The notes beneath the pieces are model-generated. The model saw only the letters and a program-made list of their open reading frames with translations. It was not told where the DNA came from and made no database searches. DNA of 46,277 nt from Deltaproteobacteria bacterium (GTDB lineage: Bacteria; Myxococcota; Polyangia; Haliangiales; Haliangiaceae), in the NCBI GenBank assembly GCA_018262455.1, contig JAGSPR010000021.1, positions 1 to 46,277 on the forward strand, read 5' to 3'. Positions 1-8,750 of the stretch are shown here, piece after piece. How positions within the stretch are numbered: position 1 is the first letter of the stretch; every line of letters begins with the position of its first letter. A program made the position numbers and the translations under genes.

Positions 1-30
1 GCACACGTCGGTCCCCAGGATCATCGAGGG

Positions 31-1518
31 TCACCCCAGCCGGCCGATGAACGGCAGCTCGAGCTCGAACACGTAGGCGGCCACGCCGATGCCCGCCGCG
101 CCCCCGATCACGATGATCAGCAAGGTGATCAGCAAGAACCGCAGCGAGCCGCCGGTCGCGGCGGGAGGCACGATCACCACGCCGCTCTCGTCATCCGCGA
201 GTGCCCGCGGGATCCCGCCCGGCGACGGGTCCGTGGGCGCAACGCCTCCTGCGAGCTCGGCGAGGCTGCGCGGCGGGGCGGGCGGGAGCTTGGCGGGCGG
301 GGCACTCATCGGCGGCGGGTGCACGAGGTGGCTCACGCTCCCCGGCTGCCACAGGGCGGCGGGTGCGATGGTGGGGGCGCGCATGGCCGCCATGCGTTGC
401 GAGGGCGTGCCCGCGTTCCCGACCCCCACCATGGTGTGGATGGGCCGGTCGGGATCCGCGAGCTCGTCGCGCTGTCGGGCGGTGAGCGGGAGATCGATCC
501 GGGTCGGCTGGCCGAGGGTCTCGATCACGTGCTCGAGGTGCGGGCTCGACGTCCGTGGCTTCTGCGAGAACGCCCACTGCACCCACGCCACGATCTCCGG
601 CCGCGTCGCGATCGCGCCGTGCTCGCGCGCCACGTTCGCGAGTGCGGTGCCCATGGCCCCGGCGCTCCGCCAGCGCAGATCGGGGTTGCGTTGCAGCGCG
701 GTCAGCACGATGTCATCGAGATCGTGCGGGCACTCCGGGCTCCACCGCGACGGCCGCTGGATCGGCATCTCGAGGATCTGCACGTAGCCCTCGAAGTCAT
801 CCCTGCCCTCGAACAGTGGCCGACCGGTGAGCAGCTCGTGCGCCATGATCCCGAGCGTGAACAGATCGGCACGCGCATCGAGCTTGCCGAGGATGTGCTC
901 CGGCGCGAGGTAGTTGAGCTTGCCCTTGATGACGCCGGTCGCGGTGCGGACGTTCGAGTTCTCGACCTTGGCGATGCCAAAGTCGATGAGCTTCATGCAG
1001 CCGGTGTTGGACAGGATGACGTTCGCCGGGGAGATGTCGCGGTGGACGATGTTGAGCGGCAGGCCGGTCTCGTCATCGACGCGGGCATGCGCGTATTCGA
1101 GCGCCTCGCAGATCTGGCCCAGGATGCCGAGCGTGACCGCCAGCGGGATGGCACCGGCGGCGGCCCGGCAGTGCTTCATCACCTGCTCCAGCGTCGGCCC
1201 GGGCACGTACTCCATGGAGATGAAGTACGTGTCGCCCACTTTGCCGAGGTCGTAGGTCTGCGCGATGTTCTCGTGCTGGAGCTTCGACGCGAGCCGTGCC
1301 TCGTTCACGAACGAGTCGACCAGCTGGCGATTCGTCGACAGGTGGCGGAGCAGGCGCTTGAGCGCGACCTCCTTGCGAACGCCCGCGAGGCTCGTCAGCT
1401 CGGCGCGGTGCACCGTCGCCATGCCGCCGATCCCGAGCTGCTCGTAGACCACGTATGGCCCGAACTCCTCCGAGGAGTCGTTGTCCACGCGACCAGCGTA
1501 GCAGCTCTGGATGGTCAC
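31..1518 (-). CDS. Ser/Thr protein kinase with C-terminal membrane anchor
   Basis: This is a Hanks-type protein kinase that phosphorylates Ser/Thr on unknown targets; 495 aa from this start. The Gly-rich loop (GIGGMATVH, about 29-37), catalytic Lys54, HRD at 159-161 followed by ISPAN, DFG at 179-181 and APE at 205-207 are all present, so it should be active. A Pro/Ala-rich linker follows the kinase domain, and a single membrane helix at about 460-483 leaves almost nothing outside, so the kinase faces the cytoplasm. The GTG start overlaps the TGA of the upstream TPR gene (GTGA), suggesting translational coupling. A second GTG at 1488 is also plausible, because it has a TACGCT hexamer 6 nt upstream and would remove 10 residues ahead of the conserved part. 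The family call is secure; the start is not. Confidence 0.93.
   Translation of the reverse strand: MTIQSCYAGRVDNDSSEEFGPYVVYEQLGIGGMATVHRAELTSLAGVRKEVALKRLLRHLSTNRQLVDSFVNEARLASKLQHENIAQTYDLGKVGDTYFISMEYVPGPTLEQVMKHCRAAAGAIPLAVTLGILGQICEALEYAHARVDDETGLPLNIVHRDISPANVILSNTGCMKLIDFGIAKVENSNVRTATGVIKGKLNYLAPEHILGKLDARADLFTLGIMAHELLTGRPLFEGRDDFEGYVQILEMPIQRPSRWSPECPHDLDDIVLTALQRNPDLRWRSAGAMGTALANVAREHGAIATRPEIVAWVQWAFSQKPRTSSPHLEHVIETLGQPTRIDLPLTARQRDELADPDRPIHTMVGVGNAGTPSQRMAAMRAPTIAPAALWQPGSVSHLVHPPPMSAPPAKLPPAPPRSLAELAGGVAPTDPSPGGIPRALADDESGVVIVPPAATGGSLRFLLITLLIIVIGGAAGIGVAAYVFELELPFIGRLG
1486..1500 (-). promoter_or_regulatory. Possible leaderless promoter for kinase start at 1488
   Basis: On the minus strand TACGCT (1500-1495) lies 6 nt before the GTG at 1488. 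This matches the TAnnnT-to-start spacing seen at other genes in the window. It would give the kinase its own transcript in addition to read-through from the TPR gene. It is weaker than the other cases because it lies inside the longer reading frame. Confidence 0.3.
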
Positions 1519-4500
1519 TGCACGGCGACGCCGAGGTGGCGACGAGCAGCGAAGTAGCCGGGGGACACCGAGTACGCGACCAGATCCTGAACCCGCTGGC
1601 TCGGGCGTGGGCCGCCGATCGCCTGCGCCTCGCTCGACAGCATGCGCGCGGTGGCGGCGAGCTCGCCGGAGATCAGCAAGCCGGCACGCTGGGCGGTGGC
1701 ATCGACCGCGGCGCGCCAGCGCGCGAGATCGGGTTGCTCGGGCAGCAGGGTGACCAGGGTGGCCAGCGCGTCCCTGGTCTGCCGCGGCGCGCGCTTGTGC
1801 AGCTCGGCGAGCACCGCGCCGGTGAGCGGCTCGAGCTGCGGGCGCGCGAAGGTCGGGTTGCCGACGAGCTGGGCGGCAGCCGCGAGCGCCGCCTCGAGCT
1901 CATCGACGGTGGCGAGCGTGAGCTTCAGGTAGTAGGCCGGCCGCAACAGCGCGATCATCGAGCCCACCGCCGCGGCGATCTCGGTGTCGCGATAGCCGGT
2001 CATGAGGTCGCGTCCCACGATCACCGCGGGCGCGAGCCGACCCTTCTCGATGCAGTTCGCGAGCAGCAGCCGGCCCGAACGTCGGGGCTGGATGTAGACA
2101 TCGGGGAGCGAGACGTTGAGGACGCGTGACGCGTGGCGGAAGATCTTCGCGACCACGCCGGTGCCGTGCTCGGCCGGCATGCGTTCCTTCGCCTTGAGCT
2201 CGAAGCTCTTCGCTGGCCCCGCGCGGTGGGCGACGGCGGCCTCCCACGTCAACCCGAAGATCGCGCTGATCGTGCGGTCCTCGTCGGGGTGACGCACGAG
2301 CTCCCACGCGTCATCGTCGAGGATGCCGCGCGCCTTGCTGACCTCGTGGGCCTGGTACCGGCGGTACAGCGCGGTCTCTTCGCTGGTCGCCTGCTTGAGG
2401 ACCACCAGCGCGCGGCACACGCACCAGGCCTCGTCGATCCGGCCGGCGTCGAGGCTCGCGCGGCCGAGCGCGCGGTACGCATCGGGGTTGGTGGGGTCGA
2501 TCTCGACGATCCTGGCGGCGCGTCCGGAGACCACCGGCCGGGTCGCGCCGAGCTGGGCAGCGGGCTGGCCACCGAGCTGGGCAGCGGGCTGGCCACCGAG
2601 CTGGCCACCGAGCTGGCCATAGAGCTCCGCGAGCACCCGTGCACGCTGCGGCGACTTGTCAGGGTCGAGCGCATGGGCGACCTCGAACGCCTCGATCGCG
2701 CTCTGAGGGTGGAGCAGGCGCGTGCGGTAGATCTCGCCCAGCGAGTGCCAGAGCTGCATCAGCAGCGGATCCGCCTTGGGCAGGCGCTTGATCATCCGGC
2801 GATGCGACTGCTCGAGGTACTTCCAGTTGCCGTCGGAGGCGACCAGATCGTGGATCGCGTGGAAGGCCTGGAGGGCGCGCGACCGCGTGACCTCGGCGAG
2901 CGGGTCCTGGGCGAACAGCTCGTCGAGCGCCTCCTCGTAGCATTCGAGCGCGCCGGTCCGGTCCTTGAGCTCGGTGCGCCGGATCTCCGCCGATGCGATC
3001 AGGTAGACGCCTCGGCGCACGCGATCGGTCTCGTGCTCGAGGAACCGGCCGATCGTGTCGACCGCGGCCTTCCACTGCCCGGTCTCGGTCTGCAGATCGA
3101 GCATCCGCTGGAGGATGCGGCGGTTCGAGCTGTCTAGCTCGAGCGCCTCGACGTACGTCGACATCGCGCGCGGCACGTTCGCCAGCTGGTCGCGATAGAG
3201 ATCGCCGATCCGCTCGAGCAGCCCGACGCGCTCCGGCGCCGGGACCTTGGCGGCGAGGCTGCGCAGGGTCGCGATCGCTTCGTCGACATGGCCACGGGCG
3301 AGGTGGAGCTCGGCCAGATCGTCGAGGGTCTCGCGATGGCCCGGGTCGGTGTCGAGGACCTTCTGGTGGAACATCAGCGCCTGCGGCAGCTTGCCGAGCT
3401 CGGTGTAGATCCGGGCGAGCTGGCGGTAGACGCCGAGCAGCTGCTCGCGATCGAGCGCGGTCGAGTAGCGGGTCGCGATCGTCTGATAGGAGGTGGCCGC
3501 GGCGTCGAGCGCGTTGCTCCGGTGGAGCGCAACCGCGCGCTCGAGCAGCATCGCCGCGCTCTGATCGAGGCCACACGCCAGGTCGTAGAGCCTGATCGCC
3601 TGCGCGAACTGGCCGAGCTCGACGGCGCAGCGGGCGGCCCGCGCGTAGAGATCGAGCTGCTCGGCAGTCGGCAGCTCACCGGCACGCTGGAGCTGCTGCT
3701 CGAGGTGAGGCCACAAGGTCGCCCACTGCCGGGTGTCGTGGAGGAGCTCGGCGAGTGCCACCTTGGCGTCGGCGTGCTCGGGATCGATCTCGAGGATCCG
3801 GAGCAGGGTCGTGCGTGCGCGCTCGGTGTCGTCGAGCCGATGGCGATACACCCACGCGGCGTCGACGAGCAGGCGCAGGATCTCCGGCTGGGTCGTCGAG
3901 AGCTGGGCGGCGCGCAGGAGCTCCTCTCCGGCGGCGACCAGCTTGCCTTGCTGGAGGTGGACGCGCGCGAGGCCCTCGTGCGCCTGCGGATTGTCAGGGT
4001 CCACCCCGATCGCGGCCGCCAGGCTCACCTGCGCGCCGCGAGCGTCGCGCGCGCTCAGCTGGACCTGTCCCATCCGCTGGAGGTAATCGCCTCGCGCACG
4101 CGGATCGGTGGTGACCTCGAGCAGCCGCTGCAACATCTCGATCGCGGGCTGCCACTGGCCCGCGCGATCGTGCAGCCGGGCGAGCGCATCGAGCGCGGCG
4201 CGATGCGCCGGCTCCGCCGCCACGACCTGCTCGTACGCCGCGATCGCGCCCTCGAGATCGCCCTGCCGGTGCTCGAGCAGGCTTGCCAGCTCGACGAGCA
4301 GCGCGCCGCGCTCGGGCCCTTCGGGGAGCAGCTTGAGGTGGGCTCCGCGGGCCCCGGCGAGCGCCGCCCATTGTTCGTCCTCGCGCAGCGCCGCCGCGAG
4401 CCCGTCGTGGGCGGCGAGGTTGCGTGGGTCGAGGGCGAGCAGCTTCTGCCAGCATGTCGCCGCGCGGTGAAACCGGCCGCTGGCGTGCCAGGCCGCCGCG

Positions 4501-6527
4501 ATCTCGCCGTAGCCCTCCAGCTGCTCCGCCCGGTTGCCGGAGTCAGCCTCGGCCTCGCGCGTGTCGAGCAGGCCATCGATGTGCCCGGTGGCCTGGTAGA
4601 CGCGCTGGATGCCGTGGAACGCACCGACGTGCTTGCGATCGAGGGCGAGCGCGTCGCGAAATGCTTCCACCGCGTCGTCGGGCCGGGCGAGGTGATCGGC
4701 GAGGATATTGCCGAGCTCGATGTGCAGCTCGACCAGCATCGCGTTCGAGGTCGTGCCGGCGAGCGCGTCGATCAGCTGGGGCAGCAGGTCACCGAGAGCG
4801 GCCCACGCCTCGGTGGCCAGGTACAGCCGGTGGAGCGCGACGAGGATCGAGGTCGAATCGGGATCGTCCGCGAGCGCGCGCATGTAACACGCGATCGCCT
4901 CGGGCAGCTGACCGAGCCGCGACTCGTGGATCTCGCCGATCTCGGCGTACAGATCGCTGCGCGGTCCCGGATCCTGTTCCGCCTGCGCGCGCTTCGAGAG
5001 CACCGCGATCAGATCCTGCCAGCGACCATCGGCTCGCAGCAGCTCGATCAACTCGGTGAGCGCGTCGAGGTCGCTGGGGTTCAGCCGCAGCGACCGTTCG
5101 AGGGTCTGCACGGCGTCGTCGTGGTTGCCCGCGCGATCGCGCATCCACTGGCCGATGAGGTGCCACACCCGCGCGGCGGCCTCGGGATGCGCGGGCTCGA
5201 GATCCTGGGCGAGCGAGCGGGTCTCGGCGAGGATCTCGTCCCACGGGTTCGCGGTCGCGCCGAGCCGATCGAGCTGCTCGAGCACGTGGGGCGCCTCGGG
5301 ATCGCGGCGGAACACGGCGATCCAGACGAGGAACGCGGCCCGCGGATCGGCGACCCTGTCCTCGTAGATGTGCGCCACCGACTTGAGCCCATCGAGGCCC
5401 GCCTGGGTATCCGCGCGCGCGGCATCGTCGAGCAGCAGGGCGGTCAGCGGCTGCCACTGCCCGCGGGTCTCGTAGAGGGTCGCGAGCTCGCGCGTCGCGA
5501 TCCCGTGCGGCTCCCAGCGCAGGATCTGCTCGTAGGCCTCGATCGCGCGCTCGTCTTCGTCGAGCCGCTCGCGCGAGATCGCGGCGACGTTGAGCAGGAT
5601 CGCGATCCGGGCGCGCTTGTCGTCGGTGAGCGCGACGCGCTTCTCGAGCAGCTCGACGCATTCGAGCCAGCGCCCCTGCTGGACGAGCAAGCCCTCCAGC
5701 GCATCGAGCACCCGCGGGTCGCCGGCATCGATCGTCTGGGCGGTGCGCCAGGCCTCGATCGCCTGATCGGGTCGACCGAGCCGCTCGACCAGGACCCGCC
5801 CGAGCTCGAGCAGCAAGTCGAGCTGCTCGTCCTCGTCGGGGTCGCCATGCGCCATCCCCTCGTTGACCAGCTCGCGGATCCCGTCGACGAGCTCCTCCCA
5901 CGCTTGCGCCTGGCGGTGCGCGGCGAGCGCGGCTCGCTTGCCTGCGAGATCCGCCGCCGAGACCTCGAGCACGTAGCTGAGCGTGGTGGCGCGCCGGATC
6001 GGGGCCATGACCGTCGATCGGCCGGACAGCACGCGTGACAGTGCGCGGCTGCTCGCCTCGACGAGCGGGAACAGGTCCGCGACGGCCTCCTCCGCCAGCG
6101 TGGCGTTGCCGCTGTGCGCGTACACGAACGCGACGGTCCGCCCGCCGAGCAGGATCGGCAGGATCACCGCCATCTGCGGGGCACCGCCGAGCATGTCGAG
6201 GAAGCCATCGACGAAGCCTTCGCCCGTCGAGACCGGTCCGATCGAGGGTGTGCCGGTCGCGATCGCGGTCTCGAAGGCGGCCATCGTCTGCCGCGGCAGC
6301 CGAAGCATGTGGACCTGGTCGCAATCGAAGCTGTCGTCGGCGATCGCGCGCCGGCCGCGCAGATCGTCGGTGTGCACCGAGATCAGCGCCGCGAACCGGG
6401 TCCGCGAGAGCGCCGCCTGCAGGAGCAGATCGAAGATCTGTTCGCGGTCCGTTGCGCGCTCGATCTCCAGCGCTGCATGGGACGGCTCGAGAGGAGTGTC
6501 CGTCGTCCCTGAGGGTTCGGCGCTCAC
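1515..6527 (-). CDS. Giant TPR protein with N-terminal GAF-like domain
   Basis: A soluble protein of about 1670 aa from a GTG start. The first 150 residues look like a GAF-type sensor domain (acidic/hydrophobic helices, then strands around 'VAVILPILLGG'). The next 1,150 or so residues are tandem TPR-like helical hairpins with typical 'A-ecYe-AL-ldP' periodicity. The last 300 residues form a distinct alpha-helical domain containing 'GTGVVAKIFRHASRVL' and 'LMTGYRDTEIAAAVGSM', known to me only from myxobacterial TPR proteins. It is probably a scaffold for the downstream kinase, whose GTG overlaps this gene's stop. The GTG at 6527 is preferred because TAGTCT lies 10 nt upstream and because longer starts would run into the divergent gene at 6667. 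Function is inferred; the domain type is clear. Confidence 0.85.
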   Translation of the reverse strand: MSAEPSGTTDTPLEPSHAALEIERATDREQIFDLLLQAALSRTRFAALISVHTDDLRGRRAIADDSFDCDQVHMLRLPRQTMAAFETAIATGTPSIGPVSTGEGFVDGFLDMLGGAPQMAVILPILLGGRTVAFVYAHSGNATLAEEAVADLFPLVEASSRALSRVLSGRSTVMAPIRRATTLSYVLEVSAADLAGKRAALAAHRQAQAWEELVDGIRELVNEGMAHGDPDEDEQLDLLLELGRVLVERLGRPDQAIEAWRTAQTIDAGDPRVLDALEGLLVQQGRWLECVELLEKRVALTDDKRARIAILLNVAAISRERLDEDERAIEAYEQILRWEPHGIATRELATLYETRGQWQPLTALLLDDAARADTQAGLDGLKSVAHIYEDRVADPRAAFLVWIAVFRRDPEAPHVLEQLDRLGATANPWDEILAETRSLAQDLEPAHPEAAARVWHLIGQWMRDRAGNHDDAVQTLERSLRLNPSDLDALTELIELLRADGRWQDLIAVLSKRAQAEQDPGPRSDLYAEIGEIHESRLGQLPEAIACYMRALADDPDSTSILVALHRLYLATEAWAALGDLLPQLIDALAGTTSNAMLVELHIELGNILADHLARPDDAVEAFRDALALDRKHVGAFHGIQRVYQATGHIDGLLDTREAEADSGNRAEQLEGYGEIAAAWHASGRFHRAATCWQKLLALDPRNLAAHDGLAAALREDEQWAALAGARGAHLKLLPEGPERGALLVELASLLEHRQGDLEGAIAAYEQVVAAEPAHRAALDALARLHDRAGQWQPAIEMLQRLLEVTTDPRARGDYLQRMGQVQLSARDARGAQVSLAAAIGVDPDNPQAHEGLARVHLQQGKLVAAGEELLRAAQLSTTQPEILRLLVDAAWVYRHRLDDTERARTTLLRILEIDPEHADAKVALAELLHDTRQWATLWPHLEQQLQRAGELPTAEQLDLYARAARCAVELGQFAQAIRLYDLACGLDQSAAMLLERAVALHRSNALDAAATSYQTIATRYSTALDREQLLGVYRQLARIYTELGKLPQALMFHQKVLDTDPGHRETLDDLAELHLARGHVDEAIATLRSLAAKVPAPERVGLLERIGDLYRDQLANVPRAMSTYVEALELDSSNRRILQRMLDLQTETGQWKAAVDTIGRFLEHETDRVRRGVYLIASAEIRRTELKDRTGALECYEEALDELFAQDPLAEVTRSRALQAFHAIHDLVASDGNWKYLEQSHRRMIKRLPKADPLLMQLWHSLGEIYRTRLLHPQSAIEAFEVAHALDPDKSPQRARVLAELYGQLGGQLGGQPAAQLGGQPAAQLGATRPVVSGRAARIVEIDPTNPDAYRALGRASLDAGRIDEAWCVCRALVVLKQATSEETALYRRYQAHEVSKARGILDDDAWELVRHPDEDRTISAIFGLTWEAAVAHRAGPAKSFELKAKERMPAEHGTGVVAKIFRHASRVLNVSLPDVYIQPRRSGRLLLANCIEKGRLAPAVIVGRDLMTGYRDTEIAAAVGSMIALLRPAYYLKLTLATVDELEAALAAAAQLVGNPTFARPQLEPLTGAVLAELHKRAPRQTRDALATLVTLLPEQPDLARWRAAVDATAQRAGLLISGELAATARMLSSEAQAIGGPRPSQRVQDLVAYSVSPGYFAARRHLGVAVQ
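2550..2621 (-). repeat. Short in-frame tandem repeat (24/12 bp units)
   Basis: Two perfect 24-bp units (2550-2573 and 2574-2597) are followed by two 12-bp half units (2598-2609 and 2610-2621, the last with a two-base change). On the coding strand they encode QLGGQPAA-type repeats between TPR units of the giant protein. Every unit is a multiple of three, so copy-number change keeps the frame. Confidence 0.9.
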
Positions 6528-6537
6528 AGCTCGGACG

Positions 6538-6543
6538 AGACTA
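6538..6543 (-). promoter_or_regulatory. -10 element (TAGTCT) for the TPR-kinase operon
   Basis: TAGTCT on the minus strand ends 10 nt before the GTG at 6527. There is no clear Shine-Dalgarno sequence in between. It sits in the 139-bp divergent region shared with the gene at 6667. Confidence 0.5.
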
Positions 6544-6652
6544 TGCCAGCGCCGGCGCGCGCGCGAGGCCCCAATCCTGCGAGCTGCGGTTGGCCACGCC
6601 AGGTCGGGCGTGAGGGGTAGGTGCGTGGTGGTAACCCCCGCCCTTGCCGGAC

Positions 6653-6658
6653 TAGACT
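6653..6658 (+). promoter_or_regulatory. -10 element (TAGACT), leaderless-type
   Basis: TAGACT ends 8 nt before the ATG at 6667. A transcript starting 7-9 nt after the hexamer would begin at, or within one base of, the start codon. No convincing -35 hexamer was found. Confidence 0.55.
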
Positions 6659-6666
6659 GCGGGGGC

Positions 6667-7212
6667 ATGACCAAACGCGACAACCACCCAGATCCGACGA
6701 TGGAGCTGTCGGTGAGTCAGCTCGTCGTGCCCAAGCCACCCGGTCCACCGACGAACCTGCCCGTCGACGATCGCAGCGCCTGGGGCCAGCTCGTGGTCGG
6801 TGCCGACGAGTTCGCGCCGGCACCCAAGCTGCCGCATGCGCCTCGCCGGCGCTGGCCGCTGGTGGCGCTGGCCGTCGTCGGGCTCGCCGGGGGCGCCTTC
6901 GCGGTGTACTGGGTCACGCGCGACGACCGGCCGGTCCCCGCGCCCGGTGGGGCGACCCCAGCCGTCGTGCCCGTCGCGAGTACACCGGATGCAGCCGTCG
7001 TCGGCGTCGCGGCGGCCCGCGACGCGGCGGTCGAGCTGACCGTGACCCCCGACGCGGCGGCCGCGCCGATCCCCAACGACGCCGCGATCGACGCCATCTC
7101 GGGCGTCGCCGCGCCGATCGCACCTGCGCCGGCGGTCAGCAAGCAGCGGCCAAGGCCTGCCAAGAAGCCCGCGCCGAAGCCCAAGCCTGCGCTCAAGCAG
7201 AAACGTCGCTAG
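6667..7212 (+). CDS. Single-pass membrane protein with Ala-rich domain and Lys/Pro tail
   Basis: Unrecognised protein of 181 aa. It has a 60-residue hydrophilic N-terminus, a membrane helix at about 64-84 preceded by RRR (N-in, C-out by the positive-inside rule), then about 70 residues of Ala/Val/Asp-rich sequence in which 'DAA' recurs, and a very basic Pro/Lys-rich C-terminus (alternating PK/KP, about 160-181). The tail resembles the rigid Pro-Lys segment of TonB-type proteins and may contact envelope components, but no TonB C-terminal domain is present. It is divergent from the TPR-kinase operon and 19 bp upstream of a small lipoprotein, so the two may be co-transcribed. The ATG is supported by the TAGACT hexamer 8 nt upstream. 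Confidence 0.75.
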   Translation: MTKRDNHPDPTMELSVSQLVVPKPPGPPTNLPVDDRSAWGQLVVGADEFAPAPKLPHAPRRRWPLVALAVVGLAGGAFAVYWVTRDDRPVPAPGGATPAVVPVASTPDAAVVGVAAARDAAVELTVTPDAAAAPIPNDAAIDAISGVAAPIAPAPAVSKQRPRPAKKPAPKPKPALKQKRR

Positions 7213-7231
7213 GCGTGATACATGCGCAGCC

Positions 7232-7594
7232 ATGCGCAGGCTCCGCTCTCTGACGATCGTGCTCGGGCTCGGCGGGTGCTCCACGTCGAAGCAGGACTGG
7301 TTCGAGAAGTTCGAGGAGCTGACCGTCGACGGCTTCTGCGCGCCGACCCAGTATTTTCGCCAGTGCTTCGAGATCGACGAGGCTGGCTGTCGCAAGCTGG
7401 CCAGCGAGACGATCCACGCCTGCGGGATGAAGACCTTCGACCAGCTCCCCGACCGGCTCGACCGCGCCGATGGCGAGAAGTTCGGCCGCATCATCGGCAG
7501 CTGCGCCGGGGGCGAGTACGACCGCCGGATGGCCGCGCAGGGCAAGCGCCACGGCGGCGGCAAGTGCGACGATCCGACCGCGTGGGTTCCGTAG
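7232..7594 (+). CDS. Small Cys-rich lipoprotein
   Basis: Predicted lipoprotein of 120 aa. A short signal peptide with Arg at 2, 3 and 5 ends in the lipobox LGLGGC (Cys16), so the mature protein would be lipid-anchored. The mature part has several further Cys residues (in FCAP, QCFE, GCRK, ACGM, SCAG and KCDD), which suggests a disulfide-rich periplasmic or surface domain of about 100 residues. I do not recognise the family. It follows the membrane protein by 19 bp and is probably in the same unit. It ends 10 bp from the convergent nuclease-fold gene. Confidence 0.7.
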   Translation: MRRLRSLTIVLGLGGCSTSKQDWFEKFEELTVDGFCAPTQYFRQCFEIDEAGCRKLASETIHACGMKTFDQLPDRLDRADGEKFGRIIGSCAGGEYDRRMAAQGKRHGGGKCDDPTAWVP

Positions 7595-7604
7595 ACGCTC
7601 CGAG

Positions 7605-8579
7605 TTACCCGGACAGCTCGAGCTCGGCCACCAGCGGCGCGTGCAGCGATCCCACGGGCTCGATGCCGGCGACCTCCAGCTCGTACTCGTCGGGCAGTCC
7701 CTCGTTGAGGATGGCGCCATCGACGTAGCAGCCCGCGAGCGACGCCGATGCGAGGAGGTGATCGAGCAGCAGGTGCCTGCCTTGATGCAGGACCGTGTAG
7801 CGGCGCGGCTCGGCGATCCGATCCTCGAGCGCGACGAGACTCCGGCAGGCGAGTTCCTGATTCCCGGTGTCCTCGACGCTGGCGCGCAGGATCCTGAAGG
7901 CGGAATCCGTCACGCCGGCGTTCAGGTCGCCCGCGACGAGGATCTTCGCGTCGCCATCCTCGTCGAGGACGCGATCGATGTGGCGGCGAAGCTCGAGTGC
8001 CTGGCCCACGCGCTTGATCGCCGCGAGCAGGTAGCCCTCCGCCCACCCTTGCGAGGTGCGCCAGACCAGCGGCGCCAGCTTCTGGCCCTCGATGCTCGCG
8101 GCGAGCGGCGCCCTCAGGTGCGCGTCGAACACGACGAGCGGACGCCCCTCGGGCAACCCGAGATGGACCTCGAGGACCGGGCGGTCCCACTGGACGTGCT
8201 CGTCGCGTGGCTTTGGCGTCGTGGTCAGCCGGAGGATCGGTGGCTCCACGAGATCGTGGAAGTGCTGGTGCTCCGCGACGATCGGCAGCCGGCTGAGCAC
8301 GACGAGGTTGTGCTTGTCGGACGGACCGCCGGAGGCCACGCGGCTCGTCGCGCGCGCGAACGTCGCGTACGGCGTGTCCTCGACCAGCCGGTCGAGCCCT
8401 CGCAGCGGGTGCCGCCCGTCCTGCCGGGCGTGCGCGCTGACCTCCTGCAAGCACAGGACGTCCGCGCGGAGCGCGAGCAGCTGCGGGCGGAGCACCGCGA
8501 TACGCTCGTCGAGCGGGACGTGGCCTCGGCGCGACGCGTCGAGGTTCTCGAGGTTGAAGGTCGCGACGCGCAGCCTCAT
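7605..8579 (-). CDS. Endonuclease/exonuclease/phosphatase (EEP) superfamily hydrolase
   Basis: Protein of 324 aa with the EEP fold (DNase I/AP endonuclease/inositol phosphatase type), a metal-dependent phosphodiesterase. Motifs in order are TFNLENL (Asn9), LCLQEV (Glu46), FDAHLRAP (His154), AGDLN (Asp218, Asn220) and LLDHLL (Asp273, His274). The terminal motif, usually S-D-H, reads SLH (His313), so the Asp that normally orients the catalytic His is replaced by Leu312. No signal peptide is seen, so it is cytoplasmic; its substrate cannot be told from sequence. The ATG overlaps the TGA of a short upstream frame (ATGA), and the gene lies downstream of a kinase gene on the same strand. Confidence 0.88.
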   Translation of the reverse strand: MRLRVATFNLENLDASRRGHVPLDERIAVLRPQLLALRADVLCLQEVSAHARQDGRHPLRGLDRLVEDTPYATFARATSRVASGGPSDKHNLVVLSRLPIVAEHQHFHDLVEPPILRLTTTPKPRDEHVQWDRPVLEVHLGLPEGRPLVVFDAHLRAPLAASIEGQKLAPLVWRTSQGWAEGYLLAAIKRVGQALELRRHIDRVLDEDGDAKILVAGDLNAGVTDSAFRILRASVEDTGNQELACRSLVALEDRIAEPRRYTVLHQGRHLLLDHLLASASLAGCYVDGAILNEGLPDEYELEVAGIEPVGSLHAPLVAELELSG

Positions 8580-8650
8580 CGACGTTCGGTCATTTCTTCC
8601 AGCTCAAGATCGCTGGGCATGCCGTCAGCGATTTGCATGGCGCGTACCAT
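8576..8650 (-). CDS. Possible 24-aa upstream peptide coupled to the EEP gene
   Basis: A short frame from ATG 8650 (alternative ATG 8638, 20 aa) ends at the TGA overlapping the ATG of the EEP hydrolase. Its sequence (MVRAMQIADGMPSDLELEE) has a protein-like charge pattern. The same frame stays open further upstream, but only to a TTG inside the kinase gene. It may be a coupling leader peptide, the tail of a lost gene, or chance. There is no visible promoter or Shine-Dalgarno sequence. Confidence 0.22.
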   Translation of the reverse strand: MVRAMQIADGMPSDLELEEMTERR

Positions 8651-8750
8651 CGACCGCGCCGCCCGGCCGTCGAGCGACTCCGCGCGGTTTGCGAACCTCT
8701 TGCACAGGTGCCGACGACGAGCGCGCCGAATGCGGGCCCTTGCAGGATCG

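Noticed and set aside
2133..6038. Very long open frames on the plus strand opposite the TPR giant
   Set aside because: They are antisense shadows caused by high GC at third positions. Their translations are Arg/Leu/Glu-rich without domains, and the minus strand encodes clear TPR repeats.
6630..6649. -35 element for the gene at 6667 (TTGCCG)
   Set aside because: It lies only a few bases from the -10 hexamer, far short of 17 bp. No hexamer at the right spacing resembles TTGACA.
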